From assembly GCA_037178855.1 (NCBI GenBank), contig JASJZC010000007.1:5146001-5210000 (forward strand): DNA of 64,000 nucleotides. Reading direction: 5' to 3'. Made by a program: the position numbers and the translations under genes. This document shows, one piece after another, positions 12,556 to 23,767 of the stretch (positions within the stretch are counted from its first letter, which is position 1; each line of letters begins with the position of its first letter). Under the pieces are notes generated by a model. That model did not search any database and was not told the DNA's origin. It was given only the letters and a program-made list of their open reading frames with translations. The DNA comes from Oscheius sp. JU75. Its lineage: Eukaryota > Nematoda > Chromadorea > Rhabditida > Rhabditidae.

Positions 12556-13508
12556 ATGCTCCGGATGCTTCTCCAGGTGATCTTTTGAATCTCTTTTCAG
12601 AACGCAGTTTCAGATAGGAGTGTGCCTTTTGTCAGTAGTTTCAGCACAATGGTCACCCTACGGAAACTGTAAGTTTTTCTGTAATTCGTCCAATAATTTA
12701 AGTTTAAGACGGACCACCTCCACCAATACCAAACAACAACTTGGGAATTGGTTTGGTTTTTCTCATTTCATATTAGTCGAATATGGCAGGATATCCGACA
12801 GCGTACGGTTTGTGGTTGGGGTATAAAGGCATAAATACCGGTGGTTGGAACGGTGGCTGGGAAGGACAAGGAGGAGGAGGGCATGTATGTTTCATTGCAA
12901 CAGACCGAAAATTTCTTTTAGCCCGCTCAAGGTACAGGATTCGGTAGTCCTTTACGTTGTCTGAACGGAGGTGCTCATATCGGACAGTGTCGTCTAGACA
13001 AGGTAAAGCAGCTTATTTACATTAGAAAGTGTCCAGGACTCAATATGCATAGCTCTTGGAGGCACATGTATCCATGGAGCCTGTTGCACAACTCCATTTA
13101 TTGGACTTGGAACTACAACGACCCAAGCTCCTGCAATCGAGGGAGAAGTGACCGTGAGAACAACTTCACAGCGTACAACAACAGCTACAGTTGACCTTCT
13201 TCCAGAAAAAGAAGTGAAGCTTAATTTTCGTCTTTTCATGTTCTTTTAGGAGGACGAGGAAGAAGTCAACGAGCTACGCGGTATTATTGAGAAATCCAGG
13301 ACAACTACGACGACAGAAATCACTCCTTTTGAGGTCACAATGGCGCCGGAAGTGGATGAGAGTAGGGTATTGTACAATTAATCATATGACTGTTATCTAT
13401 GTTTAGCAGTGTCTTTCTGGGCTCCGGGCCGTTGGGCCGTGTGGCGAGGACTCTGACTGTCCCACATTGCATCAATGCGAGAGAAATCGATGCTGTTATA
13501 TGGTATAA
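12556..13508 (+). CDS. Secreted Cys-rich protein with two six-Cys modules
   Basis: The first exon (12556-12576) and second (12614-12668) join in phase 0 to give the signal peptide MLRMLLQIGVCLLSVVSA. A Pro/Asn/Gly/Trp-rich linker follows, ending in a GGWNGGWEGQGGGG run. Then comes a first Cys module (CLNGGAHIGQC...C...C...CC), a long Thr/Glu-rich spacer (TTTTEITPFEV) and a second module (CLSGLRAVGPCGEDSDC...C...CC) before the TAA at 13506-13508. The Cys spacing resembles the lustrin-type or EB-type modules common in nematode secreted proteins. Introns are 36-43 nt. The last intron hides an in-frame stop just after its donor, so the second module appears only if it is spliced. Likely extracellular; role unknown. 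Confidence 0.75.
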
Positions 13509-13546
13509 ACATTTCATGCAGAAACGAACAAAAAGAAGCAGACATA

Positions 13547-13866
13547 TTAGACATTTGAAATGTCGGAAGGATGATAGTTGGATTGGGCGTATGAGCAGGG
13601 TCGGTCGTCGTCGTCGGTTCTCACTTGATTGTACTTTTTGTACTTGTCGTAATAACACACAATCAAACTCCCTGAAATTAGTTTTATTGAAGTTCCGAAA
13701 GCCTGAACCTATGAGCAAAATTGATAGGGCAACTGCAACAATTAGCACTGCAAGTTCCACTGTCTGCAAGAGGTCTGCGATCCTATCCAAAGTAGAGTTC
13801 AGATTATTGAGAGTCTAAAGGAGTAAGTGAAATGATAACGAGAATGCTTACCTCATCTAGAGACAT
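13547..13866 (-). CDS. Small single-span membrane protein, paralogue A
   Basis: Three exons give a protein of about 80 residues: MSLDE, a short N-terminal helix (TLNNLNSTLDRIADLL), one membrane span (AVLIVAVALSILLIGSLIV) and a short cytoplasmic-type tail starting CYYDKYKKYNQV, followed by an acidic DDDD patch. It belongs with the plus-strand genes at 15136, 18503 and 22790 by architecture: an amphipathic N-terminus, a phase-0 intron before the hydrophobic exon, one span and a hydrophilic tail. This is the shortest member. Its stop lies only 38 bp from the stop of the convergent Cys-rich gene, so their 3' UTRs must overlap. Confidence 0.7.
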
Positions 13867-15135
13867 GGCGGAAGATCCGCCCTATTTAGCGCCTTTTTGT
13901 GCAATCTGAAAACAAGGCATATGACACGTTTTGAAGAGCAACACGAAAAATACGACCTATTGAAAAATTCAAATGTTCATAACGACGCCCTTTAGAGCTT
14001 CCGTGGAACGCTGTAAAGATAAGAGTTAGTCGCGAGCGTTTGAAACTTAGAACAAAGAAAAGTCATTTAGTTAAAAACTATAAAGGAGCACCAGCTCACT
14101 TCAATAAAATTAGTATCCAGGGAAGGTTTTTAGTTTCGGAGACAGTATCATAATAGAGAACTGATTCAGAATCGGCAATGATCGATTGTATAACGGCAAG
14201 CTCATGTATAATGGCATCGCAAAAGAAGCATTCAAGCAAAAAAATTGTCGGAAAAAAACGGTGGGGTTATTCGATCAAAACTTTTTGAAATGCAAAGAAA
14301 AGAACGTATTTACCAATGAAAAATTAAGCTATTCATTTAGTGAAACAATACAAGGAAGCCGTCAAATAGCCAGAAGGGAGAACGGCGGCTGTCAGTGATA
14401 AGGGTATTGGTGGTATGAGAACGTCAGGTAACTCAGGTTAATCATTTTAACGGGGAGCATTAGGTTAGTCAACTCATTTGGAGTAACTTTTAGCATGAAT
14501 GTTTTTTGATGCAGGACACAGCAACTGACACCGGAAAAGGGTTTTCTGTCAACAGAAGCTGCTGTCAATCATAGAAAAGACATACTTCAGTGGGAACAAG
14601 GCAGTGGCAGTATAGGAAGACGATCCTGCTGTACCATTCCATTCTCTTTCGATATCATAATATGTGGGAAGACAACTGAGCATCGCAAAGTCACCGCTAA
14701 CAGTTGCGTCGGAGTAAAGTTGGTCATCCTGGAGGCCATGTAGTCAACAATCGAGCACGCTTGGCTCTTTGCAACTGATCATTTTAACTTTTTTTGCTAG
14801 AAGTTCGGAATCAAATTTCACATAACAAAGAACGCCGAGCATGGCTGACATTCCTGCGATGCTCCCTCTTCGAGCAAGTCCTGAAATTTCCAGTTTCAAA
14901 TCCAATTTCCCACAGGTGAAACAACGTGCGATAAGCAGAGACCCAGCCAGCGAATTGTTTGCCGAAACAGTCAACGTTGTGGGCCTATCGATTCGTGGCC
15001 CGAGGCTTATTCATTGTCACCCAATACCTGTACGAAGCTTACCTATGTTCCAAGCCTAATTACGCATGCAGCTGCTGACTCTGTCTCTCTTTGCTCACAG
15101 AATCTGTTTACCTTGCTTATAATCAATTTCCAGAG
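13867..15135. other. Divergent intergenic region
   Basis: This sits between membrane-protein paralogues A and B, which point away from each other. I see only short open frames without splice support. Confidence 0.4.
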
Positions 15136-15798
15136 ATGAATTACCCACCTCCGACACCATTTCCCATTTATCCAACGAACGCTTCTATAGATAAAGTTAT
15201 CTTTCAAATCGAACGATTATCAGGACAGATTAATGATCTCAGTGGAAGTGTAAGTTTATAAATAGTTTTTCTCTTAAGTATCTTTCAGGTTGCCAACGCT
15301 GCCGATGTAATTGTCGACAGGGGAAAGGAAACAGTACAAAGGCTCACTTACAATTTCAATCAGGATACAATAAGTCAAGTAGACTACATGTTGGTAAATA
15401 AAACCTATTTTCAGCACATCGTATTGTTTATAGGATGTGACATCTGCAAAGTTCAGCAACTGGCCGCTGACTGCCTTAATAGTGGTTGTAATTACTGCAG
15501 GTATCTTGCTAGTAGCCACGGTAAGGTTTTTGAAGTGAAAAACAGTTTGACCAGACTTAGCTTTCGAACTATCTTAAACTTAAAGTTTATGAAACAGGTG
15601 TTTGTAGCCACAGGGTGCTATAGAGTGACTCTAGGTCTGCGTCCAGCAGAGTTGATCTGCATACTTTTCTCGAGAGAAATAGCTTATGAAAACATGTTTC
15701 AGCTTCTGTTCTGCGTGGCGAAAGGTACTGCGAAAATTGTGGAGAAGAGAAGCAACAAGCGGATAAGAATATCTTCTCACGACATTGAATCCCTGTGA
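15136..15798 (+). CDS. Single-span membrane protein, paralogue B
   Basis: The ATG follows a TTTCCAG acceptor by two bases. Exon 1 encodes a Pro-rich start (MNYPPPTPFPIYPTN) and an amphipathic helix (KVIFQIERLSGQINDLSGS). Exon 2 starts VANAADVIVDRGKETVQ. After a further phase-0 intron, exon 3 carries the membrane span (WPLTALIVVVITAGILLVAT). The 3' half is less certain: a 40-nt intron then leads to LSNYLKLKVYETG, and another about 37-nt intron allows the frame to run to the TGA at 15796-15798. Intron positions before and after the VANAA exon match those of the paralogues at 18503 and 22790, which supports common descent. Confidence 0.6.
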
Positions 15799-18502
15799 AT
15801 TCATTTTGTTTTATCTTTTACTTACAACTACTATCTTTCACATTTCACTTGCGTGTAGCCCCGTCTTTCCATAATTTCGATCCTCGTTGTTGTCCATGTC
15901 TGTGCTCAGGCACCTCAATAAAAGTCGTATCTGTCAAAGCGTCCTATTGTTGCTGTGAGAAAGGCACATTCACACTCTTGACGCCAAGCACACAGTACCA
16001 TTGCTGCCAGCTGCCAGTTACTACCATTCGTAGACATGTAGAGCTAAAAGTGCAATGCACACGTTGCCGGTCGAGTGGGACGAGTTGCCTTTTCACAGAC
16101 ACCGTTGTCCGAAGAGATCGGTGTCGGTAATTCCGGTCCCGGTTAATCTCCGGCAGCGCCCTCGGGCATTTCTCAGCCACTTTTCTAGGGCAAATAAATG
16201 ATGCCGGTCCGATCCACATCAGCCGACTATCACAAACACTTCTGAAACTTTGTTTGCTCCATCAACTTGCCCCCTGAGCCATTTCGCAAAATTCAACCTG
16301 ATTTCACACTTTCACATAGGCTCAGAGCTATTTGCACGAGGCTACCCACAACCTCACGTCGAAAACTTCCCGTATCATTCCTCTTTTTCCTCGATCACGA
16401 ATCTGCTCGCTTTGCAGCTGAGCCTACATTACAATCGTTGCGCTATTGTTTTATTTTCTTTATTCCAACTTGCAATTCTTTCGTTTTGACACACACTGGC
16501 TCCTTGGTTTACAAGTATTGGTCTGGATAAGTTCTTACAAACCTGTAGCGGGTGGTACCAAGAAAACGTGCACAAATATACAAGTAGTCTTACTAAGGAA
16601 CTATGAACAAGTACTTAATAGACTTAAAGAGATAGATGGTGGATCGACACTCGAAATAATCCTATTATGTAAGCGGAGGACAGCGGCTACTATTCGATAT
16701 GCTCTTGAACAAATATACCTCTACGCGGCGGCGTCCACTGCGCGGCCACTCAGTACGAGCAGCCGCAAACTCCGTCGCGACAGTCGGTGGTTCCTATTCC
16801 ACGATGTTTCAGGAGGTCACTGTGTGACATTTCATATTGTTCGCTTCGTACTCTCTAGAACTCTTGAGACTTCAAGTTTGTTCAAGATTCCAGTAGTCCT
16901 TTGCTCTCCGGTTACAGTTGCTCAAACTTCTTTTCAGCTTTTTCCCGTTACTTTGAACGACCTTTTTTTCATTAGCCAGTCAGGAGACTTTTACTGAATC
17001 ATATCCCAGCATCTGTGTTTTTTTTTCAAACCGATGTAACTAATTACATGGTCTCCCCGAGCTTCTTCTCAGCCTCGTCTACTATAATCATCAATTGAAA
17101 ACTCCCTTCATTAAAAGTTGGACATGCCTGATTTGTGTTCATTTACTAAACTTAATGATCTCTAATAAATAAACTGTAACTATCCTCTGCATGCTCAGCT
17201 TGCACCAATCTGGCTTCAAACAGAAAAGGCGAAAATATTTTGAAACATTTTTTTTGCGAGTTTTGTAGATTTGTTTATTATTGTTTACCAATTTAGTAGA
17301 TTTTGCGCCACCCACACAGCTAGAGAGCAATGAACCACTTTTTCTAATGATGTGTCATCGGGTTTTTGTGACATCTAACCTGGAGGCGTTAGTCAGCTTG
17401 CTCTGGTGACTAACAGGCGAACGATCCTCTCTGAGTCACTATGCTAATGAGGGTCACGTTCTTCCCCGCCGTCAGTAGATCTGCAGACATATTTCTCTTG
17501 TTACCCATTCTTTTCGAACGGTCGTCATGCTTATTTCGGAAGAGGCATGTCGTCACGGGGGTTACAGAACGGTCGTTTCTGGTCGGAGTCATTGTTTGCC
17601 CTCGGGGTATCCGTCGGGACGCTCTAATCGATTCAACCCACAAAAGCTACTATCATAATGTAATTTTGTTCATTCTCATCACACAGCAGTGTGTATGCTG
17701 AGCATGATAATCTACAAGTTGCAATTTTCTTATGCCTACATGTTTCCAATCCCGTTTCACAACATTCCGTTCCGATTGTAGACTTCTTTTGATTACAAAC
17801 TCTTTTGACTTCACAATCACTGTTTTGCAGACGTTCCAAATCAGTCCAGCTTAGTAGGAACACGATATTTACTGTCTCTGTGCCAGCTTTCCTTATCGGT
17901 AAATTGATAGTCGTAGGAACCCGCGGAGCCATTACTGAAGCCATTCGGTTTTGATCTCCGTTTTTGAATTCAAACTTCTTATGGTGTTGCTTTCTTCTTG
18001 TGACGTTCTTCCTGTGGTTTTGCCCTTTTCTTGTGACAAAAGCGTTCTTCCTTTATTTCTAGCCAATAAGGCATGAAAGTCAATTTGTCTTCCCCTGCTT
18101 TTACGTATTAAATAAGCTAGCAATAGAACTAGTAATCTCTAGTAATAGAACTTGTCCAGGTTTTTTCTTTTTTTTCTTCTTCTAGATTAACGGGTTGTAG
18201 GTATTTGTCGACAGTCATAAACAGTTTTTCGTGTCAACCTGGAGAAGAGTGCCGGCATGAATCATACGCATGTTTCTGTTTGTTCTAGACTCTTCTGACT
18301 CACGGGAATCTTCTCTTTTTGCCAAATGGACATTAGATCCTCCATACACGATCTCCTATACAATCATGGTCATCCTTTTTTACTATACTAGCAGCCCGCC
18401 GGGGCTGCGAGATAACAGCGTCTTTTGTTGTTCCTTGACGACTCATCTCCGCTTTTTGAAATTTTAAAACATATTCATTTGCAGTGTCAGTAGCCAGACG
18501 GA
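15799..18502. other. Intergenic region
   Basis: No gene is clear here. A minus-strand open frame at 17633-17944 starts with ATG, has about 103 codons and contains eight or more Cys including a CC pair, but it has no signal peptide or splice context and is left uncalled. A short perfect hairpin lies at 18391-18408. The right end is the 5' region of the gene at 18503. Confidence 0.4.
18391..18408. repeat. Perfect GC-rich hairpin
   Basis: The sequence gcagccc-gccg-gggctgc forms a 7-bp perfect stem with a 4-nt loop, set in AT-rich flanks (tactatacta before, gagataacag after). It could be the end of a decayed transposable element or a structured element in the 5' region of the gene at 18503. Confidence 0.5.
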
Positions 18503-19371
18503 ATGTCTGTTGACCAGACAATATCCGAACTCAGTCAAACGCTTGCTCAACTCGGAGCACTTGTTGGACATATCAACGGACAAATCGACGGAATAACCGG
18601 AAGACTCAACGTAACACTAGATAATTTTGATCAGGTTAGTAAATTTTTCTCCGATTAAAACTGAATATTCAGGCTGTAGCAAATGTGGCAAAAGATGCGG
18701 GTTCGGTCACAAGTCAAGTTGGAAACACAGTTTCACAAGTAAGTACACTTCGTTAACATACAAATAGTATATTCAGGTTCCTAACTCCTGGGTGTTCTAC
18801 CTGCTTTTTATCACGCTCATCATAGTCTTTATCCTGCTGTCAGTAGTTCTGATTCTGAACTTAATAACAAAACTCCACGCAATATACACCATCATGAGTA
18901 ACAAAGACGGTAAGGTTTCGTCCCTTTTCTGAGTTTCAGTTAGACAAGTGTGTTGTGACCTATCCACTAACATTAGTTTCTTAGGCTCGGAAAGGGCTCT
19001 TATCGGATCTCGAGAAGAATCCTCCCAGTTCGACAAATCTCTCATTCCGGCGGTTACGACTCCCTATTCTCAGCAGTCTCCGTTCTATCCTGCTCGCGGC
19101 CATGTCAGCATAGCAATGGATAACGAGCCGAGGAGACCAGGGATGATGAGACGAGGTGTGTGTGCTCTGCATGTTTGTATAACTTTACCCCCGTTCTGTT
19201 CTCTACTAAATTAACTGTATTGTTTCAGTGTCGGAACAAACTTCTGTAGCAAATTCTCTAGACGATGCAACGCCTAGACCGTATATCAGAAGGCCAGGAG
19301 AAGACCATGCCGCGAAATACAACATGGAGACCGGAACCACGTCATCGTACCCCCGAAGTTTGGAAGTCTAG
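18503..19371 (+). CDS. Single-span membrane protein with long tail, paralogue C
   Basis: The ATG lies 12 bases after a GTGTCAG acceptor. Exon 1 encodes an amphipathic helix (MSVDQTISELSQTLAQLGAL and following); exon 2 AVANVAKDAGSVTSQVGNTV; exon 3 the membrane span (WVFYLLFIITLIIVFILLSV) and the start of the tail (KLHAIYTIMSNKD). Two more exons add a Pro/Ser/Arg-rich tail containing TPYSQQSPFYPARG and ending SSYPRSLEV, which resembles a C-terminal PDZ-binding type end. The stop is at 19369-19371. The layout is a helical hairpin-like ectodomain, one span and a disordered tail. Both phase-0 introns flanking the second exon are shared with paralogues B and D. Confidence 0.7.
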
Positions 19372-20115
19372 GAAACAGATCCCCTCCTCAGAACCATTAC
19401 TGATGTCTGACCAATTTCTTGACGGGTTCCATAGTGCCTATACCACATCCAAACTGCTGTAAATGCTCAATTCGGGGAGGGGATGTGCCTACTTTCACTA
19501 GTCTTTTATTTTGCTGTCATATCATTTTCCATACCCGACCGGTGCTTTCACTAGTGCGTTTCTGTTAAACTGACCAGTAAGAACTACTAATACAGACATT
19601 TCATTATTTCTATGTTTAAGCTTTTTATGGTCTGTATCCGTAGTTTTTACACATTCTTTCCTTCGCGATTAATTGCCACCGATATCGAGTGATCTCGTTT
19701 TTCAACTATAAAAAAGACAAATGTGATAAAAAAGTTTTTATAGTCTGTTGAAACAACTCGGTGTTCACCAAAGCACTTACTCTAAAGACCTAAATCATTT
19801 CGGCGTTGGTATGTCCACGATCGCACGTCCAAATTGCCTCGCTGGTGAGATCTCACATCGTCAGTTATTGTCTTGCTGACATACATTTATCACATTTCTT
19901 TGCTACATTTTGAAACAGGCCAACTCATCACGTTTAAAAAGCGAAGTCAAATTATACCCCAATTCTAGACGTTGGTGTTGTACAGCCGTCGCTGTTATCT
20001 CTTATCATGATTTCTCATATATCGATCGGGCCCTCTCTCGCGTGTTTCGACACATGCCTTGTTGTCGTCTAGAAGATTCCACACTATCTTTCAGTACCCA
20101 GCAGCCTACCCGCGA
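19372..20115. other. Intergenic region, possible upstream exon of the bZIP gene
   Basis: A CTTTCAG acceptor lies at about 20088-20094, just before the bZIP exon. It may be a trans-splice site or may receive an upstream exon that I cannot identify. Nothing else coding is supported. Confidence 0.4.
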
Positions 20116-20749
20116 ATGGTTAAACGTGATGGTCCAGTTGATCCAAGGGTTGAGAAGCGGAGACAGAAAAATAAAATTGCCTCTGCTAATTGCCGGGACC
20201 GAAAGCTGAAAAGAGCTCAGTTATTGCAACAGGTAAGAAGCTACAATTGATTTTATAGAATCCTTTTTTAGCAAGTCAGTTCTATGCGAAATGATGTGGA
20301 GCAGAAGAAAGATTCGGTGGAAACGTTGAAAAAAGAGGTGGGGTAATTGGGATGCTCCTTCAATTTCCAGATCGAAGGATATAAAAACTTTTTGGAAAAG
20401 AACGAAAAATATTTGACGGACGAGGAAAAGAAGCGGCTACAGGTTTTGCTTAGAAAAGCAGATGATGCGTCTCCTTTGGCTGTTGTAAAGAAAGAAGAAA
20501 GCAAAAGCTCACAAAGTTCGGAAGACACGATGGTAGATGTCGAAAAAGACACGCAAGATGTACAAGATGACTCAGGTTTGCTTTCTGTTGTCGGTAGTTA
20601 CTTTTTGTTGTTCAGATACCGACGTGAAAAGTGAGCCTGGCGATTTCGAGTACAAGCTAGGGGAGGGAGAAGCCTCTTCCCCAGATAATGACGATATACC
20701 GCTGAAAAAACGTAAATACACTAAGAGAGATACTGCTACTAAAAGTTAA
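20116..20749 (+). CDS. bZIP transcription factor (Fos/Jun/ATF type)
   Basis: Starting at the ATG at 20116, the first exon encodes a complete basic region (EKRRQKNKIASANCRDRKLK, with the Asn...Ala...Cys-Arg pattern that contacts DNA in Fos/Jun/CREB-class factors). It is followed by QLLQQ and, over two introns, a zipper-like helix (VSSMRNDVEQKKDSVETLKK, then IEGYKNFLEK). The C-terminal half is acidic, Ser/Lys-rich and low complexity (EESKSSQSSEDTM; PLKKRKYTKRD may be a nuclear localisation signal). The stop overlaps an AATAAA at 20748. Upstream sequence from the 20094 acceptor stays in frame, so the true N-terminus could be a little longer. Likely nuclear and dimerising; partners unknown, although the fos-1-like gene in this window is a candidate. 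Confidence 0.75.
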
Positions 20750-20788
20750 TAAAAGTGTTATTGCCTCATCCCGGATCTTGATGAGAAA

Positions 20789-21016
20789 ATGCATGAAAAA
20801 GTGTCAGTCATCTATCCACGTGGCGTGTGCTTAGACTTCGTTCTTTTTGATAAGAACAATATTTTTCAGATGCTTGAATCTCACGTCAAATACAATGATG
20901 GTAATAAAAACTTTTTAGTTGGTCTCAAGTTTGGAGACATCCCCACAGAGCATAGGTTATTTTCTGCACACATCAAAGAAGAATCGGTTGAACATGTCTT
21001 GCCTTTGAATTTTTAA
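20789..21016 (+). CDS. Possible small ORF, uncertain
   Basis: This 75-codon frame starts with ATG and has a TTTTTCAG acceptor in its middle directly before a second ATG (MLESHVKYNDGN...). It contains no recognised motif. It could be a small gene starting at the internal ATG, or chance. Support is weak. Confidence 0.18.
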   Translation: MHEKVSVIYPRGVCLDFVLFDKNNIFQMLESHVKYNDGNKNFLVGLKFGDIPTEHRLFSAHIKEESVEHVLPLNF

Positions 21017-21436
21017 ATTACGCTTGTATCGTCGGCAGAAATTGAATTTTTCCGTTGTAAACCGTTTATTTCTTCAGAACCAAATACGTGATTGCGTACT
21101 CAATCAAGCTCATCTATGAACCACCGTTTTCACACGTTCCACTGTTTATGAAAACATATCTTTTTCAGATTTCTGGACTGTTATACATATGAAGTTTGAT
21201 TTAATAAAGCTCTGCATTGATAAAAAAATTGTATTCCTACAAGGCTTGCGTTTAGTCTTTGCTACGAGCGCGTTTTTTAACAGGAAGTCTGCGCAGCAAG
21301 GCAGTTTTTAATTTCTCACTTTGGCTATAAAACCGAAGCCGCTTCAAATTCTAGCCCGTCCAAATTTCTTCCTCACCCTCTTCCTTTCTCTTTTTTTCTT
21401 TTTCTTTTTTTTTTTTATAAATTCTTCTTACAGAAC

Positions 21437-22242
21437 ATGGGACGGAAAAAAGCGGAGGACGATGCTGACCTTAAACGCCTACGTCTCCGAGAGCGACAGA
21501 GGAAGAATCAGCAGAAATGTATGGAAAAGAAACGCGATACTGTGGCAAAACTTGAAGCTGTACGTTAGTGAAGTTTTCATGTAATTTTATTCTTTCTCTT
21601 AGGAAATGAATGAAATCAAACAACGGATCACCAGAAGCCTCAATCAGTTCGACATACTCAAGACTCAGGTGACTTGTGTTATTTTATTTATTTCATTAAA
21701 AAAGATTTCAGACTAGCGATCTCATCGCAGAAGTAAGAAGTCATCCGGGAACGCCTGAGGCGCACCATTATGTGAATAGTGTCGAAAATAATATTAACCA
21801 GATGAACTGCTTGGCCGAAGAAAGCAAGAAAAAGAGTAAGCACATTTATTTCTTTGTTTTTTTTTCTTAGAAAAAGCAAATATCCCGTTGAATCGGAAAG
21901 ACTGTAACCCCTAGAAGAGGGCCAAATTCCTTATTATCATAAGCTTTTTTAAAACAGTAAAGTTCTAACCAATAGTACGAGCAAAAACAAGATCTTTTTG
22001 AAATTGTCGATAAAACATGAGAGAAAACATACTTCTGTCCGTTTGACAGCACTGTAATCTCCAGAAAACACATCTTTACCAATGCACCAGCTTCTCTTTG
22101 GAGATCTGAATGAACCATACTCAGTTTCCGAAGACATCTTTGTTTTTCAGTTGTACCCGAAACCACCACAACGACACCTCCCAATACTCGCAAATCCACC
22201 AGGACAAAGGCTGTCGACCAATCTGTACCTGCGGATGAATAA
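21437..22242 (+). CDS. Divergent bZIP-like protein
   Basis: The first exon encodes MGRKKAEDDADLKRLRLRER followed by a basic region (QRKNQQKCMEKKRDTVAKLE) in which the usual Asn-x-x-Ala-Ala-x-x-Cys-Arg pattern is altered to Asn-x-x-Lys-Cys with Lys-Lys-Arg. The second exon continues an alpha-helical, heptad-like segment (EMNEIKQRITRSLNQFDILK). The third is acidic and polar. After a 316-nt intron, long for this window, the last exon gives a Thr/Pro/Arg-rich tail (TTTTTPPNTRKSTRTKA) ending at the TAA at 22240-22242. AATAAA follows at about 22291. It sits 0.7 kb after a more typical bZIP gene on the same strand, so tandem duplication with divergence of the DNA-binding surface is plausible. DNA binding is not assured. 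Confidence 0.6.
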
Positions 22243-22789
22243 ACTACATCTGTGTATATCTAATGAGCTCATATATTCTCTGAAACTGCAATAAAACTTT
22301 ATCTTTTTCAATAACAAATGCTACGGATCGCAGTGAAAGTAGCCGACCACGGTCGGTTACAAGTAGAAAGAGGTGCTTTTAGTTGAATTCATGACCGACT
22401 GCAATATATTTGTTCACGAACAGCGACCAGCCCATCCACCACTGCGTTTTTCACGTACACAAATACATCTAGCTCGAAACAACGACTCTTCGTGTTTCTG
22501 TGTCAAGTTCCACATGTATGGGAAGATTGCTCGCTCGTTGCGATTTGTAGCTGGCTCACTCTGTCCAAACAAGATCATTTCGTATGACACGTCTTTGTGC
22601 CCTGCCCCATTCTGTGGCCTAAGATTTTACAAGCGTGGCATAAGTCATACGACCCTATTTGTCCAGTACTGCCTCCTCTATGCAGCTCCATGATTCAGTC
22701 GACTTATTTGCCAATCGGCTGATAACCGCAATCAATAGCCCACTTCGTCTCCAAAGCCGTTCCACGCAGTATCTTTATTATTTTTCAGG
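22243..22789. other. Intergenic region
   Basis: This spans the 3' end of the divergent bZIP-like gene and the 5' region of paralogue D, which has a TTTTTCAG acceptor directly before its ATG. No further gene is seen. Confidence 0.45.
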
Positions 22790-23455
22790 ATGGGCGTCGA
22801 TCATGAGATTGAAGTTATCAACGACGGGATCGCCCAAGTGTACCGGGTGCTCTACAAGATCAATTATCAGCTAAGTGGCACTTTGATCAGTTTGAATGGC
22901 TCTCTTAACAAAGTTGACGAAGTTGTAAGTTTCAAATTGACTTTGTTTTTAATATAAGCGTTTAGGTGAACGATGGTGTTGTAGCTGTCGCAAAAATTGA
23001 AAACGACATTCTGAATGTTACGAATAAGGTGTGTCCTGTTGTACTCTCTTTATTTTTGCTTTATGTATTTCAGTTTCCCCTAGAAGTCACATACATGTGT
23101 ATTCTGATATTGTTTGTCATTTTGTTTAACGTTCTCAGTGTATATCTTCTCTACTGCGTCTACAAACAGTACGTGGAAATGAGCTATCAATCCGACAAAA
23201 TTGTTCGCAACTACATGAAAAAGGTGTACAATGCTATTCCGAGGTAAGTTCACGGGGCTTCTGTATAAATGTGTTTCAGAAGAGATTCCTTGGAGCACAT
23301 CGAAACTCCTCCGCCTACATACGACGAATATGTGAAGACAGCAGACTTGTATGTCGAATACCATCGCAACGGTAATTTCTATCTTTTAGTAATTATGAAC
23401 ACGATGTTAAGGATCTGTGTCTACATCTGTTTTACCGAATCAGCCGTCCATTTGA
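22790..23455 (+). CDS. Single-span membrane protein with PPxY motif, paralogue D
   Basis: The ATG follows TTTTTCAGG directly. Exon 1 encodes an amphipathic region (YKINYQLSGTLISLNGSLNK), exon 2 VNDGVVAVAKIENDILNVTN, and exon 3 the membrane span (YMCILILFVILFNVLSVYLL) with a basic cytoplasmic stretch (KIVRNYMKKVYNAIPR). The next exon contains ETPPPTYDEY, a PPxY motif of the kind bound by WW domains of NEDD4-type ubiquitin ligases. A last splice at the GTAATT donor (about 23372) yields the tail SVSTSVLPNQPSI and stop at 23453-23455; reading through instead would run into an unlikely hydrophobic stretch. The exon layout matches paralogues B and C. Function unknown. Confidence 0.7.
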
Positions 23456-23767
23456 TCTGTTCGCCATGTACAGTCTCGCGATCTCACATGCAAAAATGGG
23501 TCGAGTCTATTTTTGCCACGAATAAAAGTCGTATTTTGGGAAATTTTTTATTGATTTGGCGGCTATTTTTCTGATTCCGGCCGGTACTAGAGAGGGAGGA
23601 TTTACAGATTTGTTCGTGTGTTGAATTCGTTGTTGATCGGATTATGCCTGTTGACAATTCTAACGCTGCCATTTTCAGATGTGTTTTGACCCCAATAACT
23701 ACTAGGAGTGATGCTTTGACCTTTCATCATTTCGTGATAATTTTTCAGATTAAGAATCTCTTTATAA

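Noticed and set aside
17633-17944. Minus-strand Cys-containing frame
   Set aside because: The Cys spacing looks interesting, but there is no signal peptide, and neighbouring sequence has no exons in phase.
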